Shown here in pieces: positions 22,009 through 30,727 of a stretch of DNA of 64,000 bases. Position 1 is the first letter of the stretch. Each line of letters opens with the position of its first letter. The notes beneath the pieces are model-generated. The model saw nothing but the letters and a program-made list of their open reading frames with translations. It ran no database searches and was not told the origin of the DNA. The position numbers were made by a program, and so were the translations under genes. Source of the DNA: Streptomyces collinus (lineage in GTDB: Bacteria > Actinomycetota > Actinomycetes > Streptomycetales > Streptomycetaceae); NCBI RefSeq assembly GCF_031348265.1, contig NZ_CP133771.1:434001-498000 (forward strand), written 5' to 3'.

Positions 22009-22234
22009 CGGCGGGTCCGGCTGGCCGGGTGTGCACGCGTTCTTCACTCCTGCCTGGTGCTTTTCGGCCACGGTGCGGGCATGGTGGTGATCGACGCGTT
22101 CGTCTGCCTGCCGCGTCCGGCTGGCGCGCCCGTGGGACACACGGTGGGATCGAAAGGGTGCGAACCAGCGATCCAGGGGCAGTCGGAAGGCGTTCGAGGC
22201 AGACCGCCTGGAGCCGCAGAAAGGGATGAACACC

Positions 22235-23596
22235 GTGACACGACCCAGGATCCTGGTGGTTGGCGCAGGCTTCGCCGGCGTGGAGTGCGTCCGCCGTCTG
22301 GAACGGAAACTCTCCCCGGACGAGGCCGACGTCACGCTGGTGACGCCGTTCGCCTACCAGCTCTACCTGCCGCTGCTCCCCCAGGTCGCCTCCGGCGTGC
22401 TGACGCCGCAGTCGATCGCCGTCTCGCTGCGCCGCAGCAAGAAGTACCGCACGCGGATCATTCCGGGCGGCGCCATCGGCGTGGACCTGAAGTCCAAGGT
22501 CTGCGTCATCCGCACCATCACCGACGAGATCGTCAACGAGCCCTACGACTACATCGTGCTGGCGCCCGGCAGCATCACCCGGACGTTCGACATCCCGGGG
22601 CTGACGGACCACGCGTTCGGGATGAAGACGCTCGCGGAGGCGGCGTACATCCGTGACCACGTCATCTCGCAGCTGGACCTGGCCGACGCGAGCCAGGACC
22701 CCGTGGAGCGGGCCTCGCGGCTGCAGTTCGTGGTGGTCGGCGGCGGTTACGCGGGCACCGAGACCGCGGCGTGCCTGCAGCGGCTGACGCACGCTGCGGT
22801 CAAGCGCTACCCGCGGCTGGACCCGGGGCTGATCAAGTGGCATCTGATCGACATCGCGCCGAAGCTGATGCCGGAGCTGGGCGACAAGCTCGGCAGCAGC
22901 GCGCAGGAGATCCTGCGCCGTCGGGGCATCGAGATCTCCCTGGGCACTTCCATCGCCAAGGCGGGTCCCGAGGAGGTCACCTTCACCGACGGGCGGGTGA
23001 TCCCCACCCGCACGCTCATCTGGACCGCCGGGGTCGTCGCCAGCCCGCTCATCGCCACGCTCGGCGCGGAGACGGTCAAGGGGCGGCTCGCGGTCGCCCC
23101 GGAGATGAACCTGCCCGGCGACGACGGGGTGTTCGCGCTCGGCGACTCGGCGGCCGTGCCCGACCTGGCCAAGGGGGACGGGGCGATGTGCCCGCCCACC
23201 GCACAGCACGCGCTGCGGCAGGGCAAGCACGTCGCCGACAACGTCATCGCGTCGCTGCGGGGCCAGGCGATGAAGCCGTACGTCCACAAGGACCTCGGGC
23301 TCGTCGTCGACCTCGGCGGCACCGACGCGGTCTCCAAGCCGCTGGGCATCGAACTGCGCGGGCTGCCCGCCCAGGCCGTGGCCCGCGGCTACCACTGGTC
23401 GGCGCTGCGCACCAACGTGGCCAAGACGCGGGTGATGACGAACTGGCTGCTCAACGCCGTCGCCGGCGACGACTTCGTGCGGACGGGGTTCCAGGCCCGC
23501 AAGGCCGCCCGGCTGAAGGACTTCGAGTACACGGACGCCTATCTGACGCCGGAGCAGGTGCGGGCGCAGGTCGAGGGGTCCGGCCGGCCGGAGTAG
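22235..23596 (+). CDS. Type II NADH dehydrogenase / FAD-dependent pyridine nucleotide oxidoreductase
   Basis: Predicted 453 residues. ILVVGAGFAGVECVRRLE is the FAD dinucleotide fold, FVVVGGGYAGTETAACLQR the NADH fold, and VFALGDSAAVPDL the flavin-contact motif. The C-terminal hydrophobic stretch typical of membrane-surface NDH-2 enzymes is present around WSALRTNVAKTRVMTNWLLNAVAGDDF. Two starts are possible: ATG 22226, which abuts AAGGG, and GTG 22235, ten bases from it; I prefer the latter. It would pass electrons from NADH to menaquinone without proton pumping. Confidence 0.88.
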   Translation: MTRPRILVVGAGFAGVECVRRLERKLSPDEADVTLVTPFAYQLYLPLLPQVASGVLTPQSIAVSLRRSKKYRTRIIPGGAIGVDLKSKVCVIRTITDEIVNEPYDYIVLAPGSITRTFDIPGLTDHAFGMKTLAEAAYIRDHVISQLDLADASQDPVERASRLQFVVVGGGYAGTETAACLQRLTHAAVKRYPRLDPGLIKWHLIDIAPKLMPELGDKLGSSAQEILRRRGIEISLGTSIAKAGPEEVTFTDGRVIPTRTLIWTAGVVASPLIATLGAETVKGRLAVAPEMNLPGDDGVFALGDSAAVPDLAKGDGAMCPPTAQHALRQGKHVADNVIASLRGQAMKPYVHKDLGLVVDLGGTDAVSKPLGIELRGLPAQAVARGYHWSALRTNVAKTRVMTNWLLNAVAGDDFVRTGFQARKAARLKDFEYTDAYLTPEQVRAQVEGSGRPE

Positions 23597-23680
23597 GACC
23601 GGGCCGGACGGGAGCGTCCGCCCGTGGCATGTCATGCTGAGATACGGATCTTGGTGTGAGTCGGGAGAGAGTGCGGCGGT

Positions 23681-25921
23681 GTGAGGGCAGCGGGACGCAC
23701 GGTGCGGGCACGACTGCGGGACCGGATCGCGGCGTCCGACCCCGGGCTTCTGCGCCTGACGGCCGGGCTGCGGACGGTCGGCGCGATCGCCCTGACCCTG
23801 CTCGTGCTCTCCCTGCTGCGGGCCGATGTGCACATCCTGGTGGCGGGGGCCATGGCGGCGATGGTCGCCACCTTCGCCATCCGCGAGAAGCAGCCGGCCG
23901 CACAGGCCGTGACGCTGGCGCTGGGGCTGCCGGTGGCCCTGGCCTCGGTGTCTTTGGGCGCGGTCCTCAACACGCGTCTCTTCGTCGGTGACGTCTTCTT
24001 CGTCGTCCTGATCTTCTGTGCGGTCTACGGCCGCCGGTTCGGCGACCGGGGCACCGCGCTCGGGCTGATCGGCTTCCAGGTCTACTTCCTGTCCCTGTTC
24101 GTCGGCGCCACGGCCTCCACCCTGCCCGCGTTGTGCGGTGCCCTGGCCGTGGCGTTCTGTTCCAGTGCCCTGATGCGGTTCGCGGTCGTGCCCGCGACGC
24201 CCACCGGTGTGCTGCTGCGGCTGCGCCTGGCCTTCCGGGCGCGGCTGGCGCAGCTGGTGGCCGCGCAGGTCGAACTGCTCGACGCTCCCGCGGACGAGAT
24301 GGACAAGGCGCTGGAGGCCGTCCGCGAGGGCACCGCGCGGCTGCACGAGACGGCGATGATGATCCAGGGACGGCTGGAGGAGGGCACCCCGGACGAGTCT
24401 GCGGCGCGGCTGGTGCAGCGCAGGATCGCGGACGCCGAGATCGCCGCGGAGCGGCTCGGCCTGCTGCTGCTGACCGCCCGGACCGCCGAGCGAGCCGACA
24501 CGCTCACCCTGCACCTGCCGGGCGCGCCCGCCCCGTCGCTCGCCGGGCCGGAGCTGCCGGACGAAGCGGGCGCCACGCTCCGCCGCGATCTGCAGGCGCT
24601 GCACGCCCTGGTGCTGCGGGCCGGCAGCGGCGACACCGGCACCGGGCTGGCCCATGTGCGCAACCGGCTCCTCGGCTACCGGGACGAGGAGAACCTGCCG
24701 CCCGCGTCGGCCGCCGTCCAGGACGTCTTCCGCGGCATCGGCGAGTCGGCCCGCGCAGTGCTCGGACTGCGGATCGCCCTGGACGGCCCACAGGACGAGT
24801 CGGACGACAGCCCCGCGACGGCCCGCTCCCGCGAGGAACTGGACGCCGAGGACGCCGCGATCGACGGCGGCGAGGGAGCGGAGCAGGAGGAGCAGACCGG
24901 GTTGCGGCGGCCCACCACGCGGGCGGCCGTGCAGGTCGCCGTCGGGTCCTCACTGGCCATCGTGGGCGGCGAGCTGCTGTCCACGCAGCGCTGGTACTGG
25001 GCGGTGCTGACGTGCTGGATCGTCTTCCTCAACACCGCGTCGACGGGCGAGATCCTGGTCAAGGGGTACCGGAGGCTGCTGGGCACGGTGTTCGGCGTGG
25101 TGGCCGGCATCGTCCTGGCCGGGCTGGTCGGCGGGCACACCTGGACGGCGTTCGCCCTGGTCCTGGTGCTGATCTTCGCGATGTTCTACACGGCTCCGCT
25201 GTCGTACACGCTGATGTCGTTCTTCGTCACCGCCATGCTGGGGCTGCTGTACACACTGCTGCACACCTACAGCCTCGACGTGCTCGTGCTGCGGATCCAG
25301 GAGACGGCGCTCGGCGCGGTCTGCGGGGTGGTCGCGGCGGCGCTGGTCCTGCCGGTGCAGACGGATCGCCGGACGAACGAGCTGCTCGGCACCGTGCTGG
25401 AACGGCTGGCCGAGGTCACCGAGGCGGCGGTCGGCCAGCTCAGCGGCGGACCGGCGGACGAACTGCTGGACAAGGCGCGCGACCTCGACCAGGCGCTGGC
25501 CGATCTGCGGGCCGCGACCCAGCCGCTGATCCATCCGGTCACCCCGCTGCGGACCCGCCGTCACACGGCCCGGTACGTGGTGGCGCTGCTGGAGACGTGC
25601 GCCTATCACGCGCGGACGCTGGCCGCGACGGCCGAGTTGCTGCCCACGCACCCCTCGATCGCTGCGGACCCGCGACTGCGCGGGGCCGCCGGGCGCACGG
25701 TGCGCAACATCGGGGTCATCGCGGCCCGGGTCGCCGACGAGCACGCGGGCGCGCAGGTCGAGACCGGGCCGAGCATCGCCTCCCTGCTGGGATCCGACGC
25801 CGGCACACCGCGCTACGGCCGCATCACCGACCGCGTGCTGCGGCATCTGGAGCGGCTGGACGAGGCCGTGGTCGGACTCGCCCGGCCGCTGGGCGTGCCG
25901 GTGGCGGCGCCCAAGGGGTGA
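23681..25921 (+). CDS. FUSC-family membrane protein (aromatic acid exporter-like)
   Basis: Predicted 746 residues. Two hydrophobic halves (about 27-170, opening LRTVGAIALTLLVLSLLRADVHIL, and about 415-570, with WYWAVLTCWIVFLN and TWTAFALVLVLIFAMFYTAPL) are separated by a soluble helical part and followed by a helical C-terminus. This is the arrangement of fusaric-acid-resistance-type and YccS-like proteins. The GTG start follows GGGAGAGAG. Substrate unknown. The gene stands alone after ndh and ends near a small hairpin facing a minus-strand operon. Confidence 0.87.
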   Translation: MRAAGRTVRARLRDRIAASDPGLLRLTAGLRTVGAIALTLLVLSLLRADVHILVAGAMAAMVATFAIREKQPAAQAVTLALGLPVALASVSLGAVLNTRLFVGDVFFVVLIFCAVYGRRFGDRGTALGLIGFQVYFLSLFVGATASTLPALCGALAVAFCSSALMRFAVVPATPTGVLLRLRLAFRARLAQLVAAQVELLDAPADEMDKALEAVREGTARLHETAMMIQGRLEEGTPDESAARLVQRRIADAEIAAERLGLLLLTARTAERADTLTLHLPGAPAPSLAGPELPDEAGATLRRDLQALHALVLRAGSGDTGTGLAHVRNRLLGYRDEENLPPASAAVQDVFRGIGESARAVLGLRIALDGPQDESDDSPATARSREELDAEDAAIDGGEGAEQEEQTGLRRPTTRAAVQVAVGSSLAIVGGELLSTQRWYWAVLTCWIVFLNTASTGEILVKGYRRLLGTVFGVVAGIVLAGLVGGHTWTAFALVLVLIFAMFYTAPLSYTLMSFFVTAMLGLLYTLLHTYSLDVLVLRIQETALGAVCGVVAAALVLPVQTDRRTNELLGTVLERLAEVTEAAVGQLSGGPADELLDKARDLDQALADLRAATQPLIHPVTPLRTRRHTARYVVALLETCAYHARTLAATAELLPTHPSIAADPRLRGAAGRTVRNIGVIAARVADEHAGAQVETGPSIASLLGSDAGTPRYGRITDRVLRHLERLDEAVVGLARPLGVPVAAPKG

Positions 25922-25930
25922 GAGGCGCCC

Positions 25931-25946
25931 GCCGGCTTCTGCCGGC
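25931..25946. terminator. Small GCCGGC hairpin between converging genes
   Basis: GCCGGC, loop TTCT, GCCGGC, located between the stops of the FUSC gene and the unknown minus-strand gene. Weak but symmetric. Confidence 0.4.
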
Positions 25947-25954
25947 CGCTGCCG

Positions 25955-26389
25955 TCAGAAGTCCGTGGGCAGTCCGCTCACCTCGGCGATGCCCCGCAGT
26001 TCCTCGGTCTGCTTGTGCCGGTCCCGGATGTAGTCGGCTATCTCGCCGAGGCGGATCGGATCGGACGCGGTGGTGGCGTCCGTGACGATCCGGACCGGGC
26101 CGGTGTCGTCGACGTGGAGTTCGACCACTTCGTTGTCCAGGCGGCCGGTGACGGCGGTGGCGATGACGAGGGCCACCTCGTCACGGACCTCCTGGGGCAG
26201 CTCGTCGTCGGGCCCTGAGTCGAGCGCGAAGTCGAGGCTGGACAGGCGTTCCTCTTCGATCGCCTCGAGGACCGGTTCCACCGCGCGCATCAGAAGGCGG
26301 TAGTCCTCCGTGTCCATCCGGATGCGCAGGAGGTCCAGGTACACGTCCACGGGCCGGCCGTCGCCATGCGGAATCTCGGAATCGCTCAT
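25955..26389 (-). CDS. Acidic conserved protein of unknown function
   Basis: Predicted 144 residues, rich in Asp and Glu, with no membrane segment or motif I recognise. It opens MSDSEIPHGDGRPVDVYLDLL and ends in a helical SDPIRLGEIADYIRDRHKQTEEL segment. ATG 26389 is chosen over the in-frame GTG at 26407 because GGGGA lies ten bases before it. It follows the DUF1206 gene by 28 bases on the same strand and is probably cotranscribed. Function unknown. Confidence 0.6.
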   Translation of the reverse strand: MSDSEIPHGDGRPVDVYLDLLRIRMDTEDYRLLMRAVEPVLEAIEEERLSSLDFALDSGPDDELPQEVRDEVALVIATAVTGRLDNEVVELHVDDTGPVRIVTDATTASDPIRLGEIADYIRDRHKQTEELRGIAEVSGLPTDF

Positions 26390-26417
26390 TGGCTTCGTGT
26401 TCCCCACGAGACGCGGC

Positions 26418-27254
26418 TCAGACGCGTCGCCACCGGGCCATGGCGAACGAGAACACTCCGAAGAGCACCAGCCCGGCCGCGACGCACACCAGCAGCCAGG
26501 GTCCGAGCGGGGTGTCGGCGAAGGTGCGCAGGGTGTCGTCGAGGCCCTTGGCCTTGTCGGGCTCGTAGTCGACGGCGGCGCGGACGGCGAAGATCCCCGC
26601 CACCGCGAACACCAGCCCGCGGGCGGCGCCGCCGACGACGCCGGTGACGTCCACGAGCTGCCGCGTCCGCCGGCTCATCTGCCCCAGCCGCAGCTTGTCG
26701 TGGTACTTGCGCAGCACCGCCCGTACGGCGATCCAGCCCCCGGCGCCGACGATCACGAGGCCCGCGGCACCGACCAGCCACTGGCCGGCGGGAATCTCCA
26801 GGGCCCTGGCCGTGGCGTCCCGGGACTGCTGGTCGCTGGATCCGCCGCTCTGGTGGCGGCTGGCCGCGAACGTCAGCACCGAGTAGGCGACGAAGACGTA
26901 GAAGGCGAAGCGGACCGTCGCCATCAGCCGCTTGCGGGCGCTGCGGCCGTCCTTGCCGACCGAGCCGAAGAGCGCCTCGGACAGCCGCCACAGGGCCATG
27001 CCGACGAGCCCGATGCCCAGCGCCCACAGCAGCACCGCGCCGAACGGCTTCTGCGCCAGTTCCTGCAGCGCTCCCCCGCGGTCGGCCTGCCGGCCGGTGT
27101 CGCCGAAGGCGATCTGCAGGGCCAGCGCTCCGACGAGCAGATAGATCACGCCCCGGGCGGCGAAACCCGCCCGTGCCGCCCCCTCGGTCACCGAACCCCG
27201 CGCCATCCGCCGGGCCCGGAACCGACCGCTCTGTGCCATCGCACTCGTGTTCAT
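26418..27254 (-). CDS. DUF1206 multi-pass membrane protein
   Basis: Predicted 278 residues with six hydrophobic segments in three pairs, the first GFAARGVIYLLVGALALQIAF, the second around VLLWALGIGLVGMALWRLSEALFG and the last LLVCVAAGLVLFGVFSFAMAR. The repeated G(V/L)VFAVAG/ARG(V/L)IYL pattern is the DUF1206 signature. ATG 27254 lies five bases after GGGAGG; the longer frame has no site. Actinobacterial DUF1206 proteins have no assigned activity. The acidic unknown protein downstream may be its partner. Confidence 0.82.
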   Translation of the reverse strand: MNTSAMAQSGRFRARRMARGSVTEGAARAGFAARGVIYLLVGALALQIAFGDTGRQADRGGALQELAQKPFGAVLLWALGIGLVGMALWRLSEALFGSVGKDGRSARKRLMATVRFAFYVFVAYSVLTFAASRHQSGGSSDQQSRDATARALEIPAGQWLVGAAGLVIVGAGGWIAVRAVLRKYHDKLRLGQMSRRTRQLVDVTGVVGGAARGLVFAVAGIFAVRAAVDYEPDKAKGLDDTLRTFADTPLGPWLLVCVAAGLVLFGVFSFAMARWRRV

Positions 27255-27389
27255 GTCGACCTCCCGGCAGTGCGGATGCCCCGGGTCGGCGTTCACACAC
27301 CCTGCACAACGCCCGGACCAGGGGATTCCGCTTCCGCGCCGGGTGCCGGCGGCCCAGCCGTACGGCGCCGCGCCCCACCTGGAGCGGGC

Positions 27390-28247
27390 TCAGGACCGCC
27401 GGAACCTCGAACCGCGGCCTGCGCTACCGAGGGTGTGCAGGTGCTCCAGGGCGTCCAGGACCACCGTGCGGTCGTGCCAGGCGAGCCAGCGGCCGGCCTG
27501 GCCGCCCACGGTGTCGAGGGCCTTGGTCTGGGCGGTGGTCAGTCCGTCCAGGGGCCGGTCCATGTGGGCCGAGACCATGCCGACGCACAGCCCGGACTCG
27601 GTCGTCAGCGGGACGCTGTGGCACGCCCTGCTGCCCGCCGCGAGGATGGCCCGCCGGGCCGGTTCGGTGAACACCGGATCGCTCTCCACGTCACGCACGG
27701 TGACCTGAGAGACGTCCCGGGCGGCCCGGGCGCAGGACGTGCCGTCCTCGCCGACGTGGGCGAAGAAGTCGACGAAGTCGGCCGTGAGGCCGGTGTGCTG
27801 CTCCATGCGCAGCCCTCCGCGGGCCGGGTCGGGGAGCTGCACGTTGCCCATGTCGGTGCCGGTCACCGTCAGGGTGGACCGCAGCACGGCCTTCAGGACG
27901 GCGCCGCGGCTGCCGGACCCGGACCGGTGCGCCTGGGTGAAGGTCAGCTCGGGCTCCGGCCCGCGGACGCGCCGCGGGAACCACAGGGCGTCCGGCCCGT
28001 CGGGGCGCGGTGCGGTCACCAGGACTCCGGCCAGGGTGTGCAGCTTGACGTTGTAGCGCTGGGACGCCCGCTGCAGCAGCGCGAAGGCGCTCTCCCCGTC
28101 CGGCAGCGCGTACCGCTCCTGCAGGATGCCCTGCGCCTGCGAGATCAGCGGACGCACCCGGGCCCGGGCCCGCAGATCGCGCAGCTCGGTGCGCAGGCGC
28201 TCCAGCTCGCCGTCGTCGGCGCCTGCCGCCCGCCCCGCTGTGGACAT
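27390..28247 (-). CDS. ANTAR-GAF regulator (ANTAR domain first)
   Basis: Predicted 285 residues. Residues about 28-76 (RPLISQAQGILQERY, then LLQRASQRYNVKLHTLAGVLV) match ANTAR, an RNA-binding antiterminator module. Residues about 100-260 form a GAF-like sensor (SGSGSRGAVLKAVLRSTL, then SRACHSVPLTTESGLCVGMVSAH). Most actinomycete proteins carry GAF before ANTAR, so this order is reversed. ATG 28247 has TAGGAG six bases upstream. Its RNA targets and ligand are unknown; a terminator-like hairpin just upstream isolates it from the second DUF5133 gene. Confidence 0.83.
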   Translation of the reverse strand: MSTAGRAAGADDGELERLRTELRDLRARARVRPLISQAQGILQERYALPDGESAFALLQRASQRYNVKLHTLAGVLVTAPRPDGPDALWFPRRVRGPEPELTFTQAHRSGSGSRGAVLKAVLRSTLTVTGTDMGNVQLPDPARGGLRMEQHTGLTADFVDFFAHVGEDGTSCARAARDVSQVTVRDVESDPVFTEPARRAILAAGSRACHSVPLTTESGLCVGMVSAHMDRPLDGLTTAQTKALDTVGGQAGRWLAWHDRTVVLDALEHLHTLGSAGRGSRFRRS

Positions 28248-28282
28248 GGAACTCCTAGGGTGTCGTCGTCTTGACGCGCAGG

Positions 28283-28315
28283 GGCCCGGCCGCGGCTTGT
28301 GCCGTCGGCCGGGCC
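28283..28315 (-). terminator. Hairpin after the second DUF5133 gene
   Basis: GGCCCGGCCG and its exact complement enclose a 13-base loop containing a further CGGC/GCCG pairing. It lies between the DUF5133 stop and the ANTAR gene start. Confidence 0.6.
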
Positions 28316-28357
28316 TCGTTGCGCCTCGTCTCCCCCGGCGTCAGGGGCGCGCGGGGA

Positions 28358-28621
28358 TCAGGCGGGCTCCGGGGCCGGCATGCGCGGTCCGGCCATCGGC
28401 GCCACGGGTTCGCGGGCCGGTGCGGGTGTGGCCGCGAGCAACTGGTGGGCGGCCTCCAGGGCGCGCTTGACGTCCCGGGTGCCGGTGGACACGCACAGCG
28501 TGTACGCCAGGTCGCGTGCCCGGGGGTTCGGCTCCGCCGGTCCGCGGGCGGCCTCGGCGGCCGCCAGGGCCTCGTACTCGTCGACGAGTCGGCGCAGCAC
28601 GGCGGGGTGGGGCCTCAGCAT
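28358..28621 (-). CDS. DUF5133 family protein
   Basis: Predicted 87 residues: MLRPHPAVLRRLVDEYEAL at the N-terminus, a variable middle, YTLCVSTGTRDVKRALEAAHQLL, then a Pro/Ala tail. It shares the opening and the YTLCV block with the protein at 3787-4155. ATG 28621 is preceded by GAGGAG about nine bases away. It lies 29 bases downstream of the sigma-factor stop, so it is probably in the sigma transcript. Function unknown. Confidence 0.8.
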   Translation of the reverse strand: MLRPHPAVLRRLVDEYEALAAAEAARGPAEPNPRARDLAYTLCVSTGTRDVKRALEAAHQLLAATPAPAREPVAPMAGPRMPAPEPA

Positions 28622-28650
28622 GGTCGTTCGCTCCTCGTGGGGTCGGATGG

Positions 28651-29514
28651 TCAGGCCGCTGTGGAGGTGCCGCCGCTCCCCCGGTTGCCCGCCCGCTGCC
28701 CCAGGACCTCGTCGCGCACCCGGGCGCAGCTGCGGCTGATGAGGCGGGAGACGTGCATCTGGGAGATGCCGAGGTGGTCGGCGATACGGCTCTGGGTCAT
28801 GTCCTCGAAGAAGCGCATGTAGAGGATGGCCCGTTCGCGTTCCGGCAGCCGGCGCAGGCCTTCCTTGGCGGACTCGCGGTCCACGACGACGTCGTAGGAC
28901 GAGTCGGCCGCGCCGAGGGTGTCCGCGAGGCTGTAGCCGTCGTCGTCGGCCGAGAGCTCGGCGTCCAGCGACAGGGTGCTGAAGCTGTCCAGGGCTTCGA
29001 GCCCGGCGTTGACCTCTTCCTCGGTCAGGCCGGTGTGGGTGGCGAGGTCCGCCACGGAGGGCTCGGGGCTGCCCGGGTTCTGGGTGAGTTCACGGCGTGC
29101 CACCCGCACCTTGTTGCGCAGCTCCTGCACACGGCGGGGGACCCGCAGGGCCCACATGCGGTCCCGGAAGTGCCGCTTGACCTCGCCGGTGATGGTGGGG
29201 ACGGCGTAACTCTCGAAGGCACCCCGGCTCGGGTCGAACCGGTCGATGGCCTTGACCAGGCCCAGTGCGGCGACCTGCCGGAGATCCTCGATCGACTCAC
29301 CGCGGTCGCGGAAGCGGCCGGCGATGCGGTGGGCCATGGGCAGCCACAGGGTGACCAGTTCGTCGCGGACGGCCTCCCGCTCGGGACCCTCCTCCAGCTC
29401 CGCCATCCGGGCGAAGAGGGCGGCGGTGTCGGGGGCGTCGTCGTGACGCCGCCGGGAAGCGGTGGTCGTCGTTTCGGGCGTGCCGGGACGATGAGTGGGC
29501 GTTTCGATGAGCAT
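28651..29514 (-). CDS. SigB/SigF-family RNA polymerase sigma factor
   Basis: Predicted 287 residues. Region 2: LRQVAALGLVKAIDRFDPSRGAF and SYAVPTITGEVKRHFRDR; region 3 around VPRRVQELRNKVRVARREL; region 4: LPERERAILYMRFFEDMTQ and RIADHLGISQMHVSRLISRS, a clear helix-turn-helix. Start ATG 29514 has AGGAG about ten bases upstream; the frame runs on but through the anti-sigma gene. An anti-sigma-like ATPase lies 200 bases upstream on the same strand, a common arrangement for this class. S. coelicolor has nine SigB paralogues, so the exact member cannot be fixed from sequence. Confidence 0.94.
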   Translation of the reverse strand: MLIETPTHRPGTPETTTTASRRRHDDAPDTAALFARMAELEEGPEREAVRDELVTLWLPMAHRIAGRFRDRGESIEDLRQVAALGLVKAIDRFDPSRGAFESYAVPTITGEVKRHFRDRMWALRVPRRVQELRNKVRVARRELTQNPGSPEPSVADLATHTGLTEEEVNAGLEALDSFSTLSLDAELSADDDGYSLADTLGAADSSYDVVVDRESAKEGLRRLPERERAILYMRFFEDMTQSRIADHLGISQMHVSRLISRSCARVRDEVLGQRAGNRGSGGTSTAA

Positions 29515-29714
29515 GCGGATTCGCTCCTGAACGGTGGTTTCAGGGACTGACCGCGGGAAGGACGCTGCCCGGATCGCCTGGAGGGCCTCCGGGGCAGTCA
29601 TACCGCTCCCGCTGGCGCGCCTCCGGTCCGAAGCACGAAACTGCGTCTGCCCTGACCCCGGTGGAACAAACTCCGCTTTGCAGTGCAATCTGTCGAGTGC
29701 CGGCTCACGGGCGT

Positions 29715-30134
29715 TCAGGACAGGGGGACGACAGCGGTGATGCACTTGCCCCCGGCGGGCAGGTCCGACACCCGGACATCGCGGGCGAGCCGGCAGACGA
29801 TGGGCCAGCCGTGGCCGCCGTGCCGCAGCCGGCCGTGCGGATCGGTGCGGGGCGCGGTCACGGGCAGCGCGTCGCTGCGGTCGCTCACCGAGACGCGCAC
29901 ACCTGGACCGTCGACGTCCACCTGGAAGTCGGTGACGCCGCCGCCGTGCAGGATCGCGTTGGTGGTGAGTTCCGAGGCGACGAGCAGTGCGTCGGACAGG
30001 GCGTCCGTGTCGCACGGGGTGTGGGTGGCCCGGCAGCGTTCGGCCACGGCCCGCTCCACCGCCCGGCGCGCTTCGGCGGGTTTGCACGGCCGGGCCCGGC
30101 GGGCGCCGGGCGGCTCGAACAGTGAATCGATCAT
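29715..30134 (-). CDS. RsbW-like anti-sigma ATPase
   Basis: Predicted 139 residues: LLVASELTTNAILHGGG (N box), VSVSDRSDALPVTAPRTDPHG (G1) and GRLRHGGHGWPIVCRLARDV (G2). ATG 30134 has GAGGAG four bases upstream. Its position directly before the sigma gene, in the same direction, suggests it restrains that factor. The 200-base gap between them could hold a separate sigma promoter, but I found no convincing one. Two GGTCC-type palindromes lie upstream. Confidence 0.85.
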   Translation of the reverse strand: MIDSLFEPPGARRARPCKPAEARRAVERAVAERCRATHTPCDTDALSDALLVASELTTNAILHGGGVTDFQVDVDGPGVRVSVSDRSDALPVTAPRTDPHGRLRHGGHGWPIVCRLARDVRVSDLPAGGKCITAVVPLS

Positions 30135-30182
30135 GTGCTCCTCGCACATTCTGCAGCTCCCTGACAGCACGGACGGAAAACG

Positions 30183-30240
30183 GGTCCGGACCGCGTTCCG
30201 GGGCCGCCCGCAGGGGCCTGCCCCGGGGTCCGCGGACCCC
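30183..30240. repeat. Two related GGTCC palindromes upstream of the anti-sigma gene
   Basis: GGTCCGGACC (30183-30192) and GGGGTCCGCGGACCCC (30225-30240) are both perfect dyads sharing GGTCC/GGACC arms. They could be binding sites or GC-rich chance. Confidence 0.35.
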
Positions 30241-30419
30241 CTGCCTGCCTCGACCTTCCGCGGCATCCGGGGCGCGCACCGCGCGAGCACCGCGGTCTTA
30301 CTCTTCGGCTCACCTCTCCCCGCACCTGCAAACCTCCGGTCCGGCCGGAAGACCCGAAAACACCCCGGACGGCTGTGACTCGATGTCATCTCCGTGCTCT
30401 GGCCGGGTAGGCGGTGTGC

Positions 30420-30641
30420 ATGACCGATGTGGTGGATTCCGACGAGCTGTTGAGGCGTATCCAGCGTGCGAGGGAGTGCGCGGTGCAGGAGGAGCGGACG
30501 TGGCGGACCAGGAGCGAGGAGCTGGGCGCGACGGACCCGCAGGGGGCCCGGGACGCGACCGTGCGGCGGATGTCGTACGAGGCGGTGCTGCGGGTGCTTG
30601 ACGAGATCGTGGCCCCGGGCAAACACGCCCCGGAGGGCTGA
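30420..30641 (+). CDS. Small charged hypothetical protein
   Basis: Predicted 73 residues, MTDVVDSDELLRRIQRARECAVQEE onward, predicted helical and rich in Arg and Glu, without a motif I recognise. ATG 30420 and GTG 30414 are both possible; the ribosome site is weak. It is divergent from the anti-sigma gene and precedes the decarboxylase gene. Coding is supported only by strong third-position GC and lack of a better frame, so it is tentative. Confidence 0.5.
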   Translation: MTDVVDSDELLRRIQRARECAVQEERTWRTRSEELGATDPQGARDATVRRMSYEAVLRVLDEIVAPGKHAPEG

Positions 30642-30727
30642 CCGGGCGCAGGCCGGTGCCGCTGCGGGCGTGACCTGATGGCGCGGCGCACGCCGTACTG
30701 ATTGCGAGGGCACACGCCGGGAACCCG

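Noticed and set aside
21737..24655. 972-codon minus-strand frame over the phosphatase, ndh and FUSC genes
   Set aside because: Crosses three well-supported plus-strand genes and shows no family motif.
30400..30415. GGGTAG before the small gene at 30420 as a SigB-type -10
   Set aside because: No GNNT at 14-16 bases upstream, and the transcript would start at the start codon itself.
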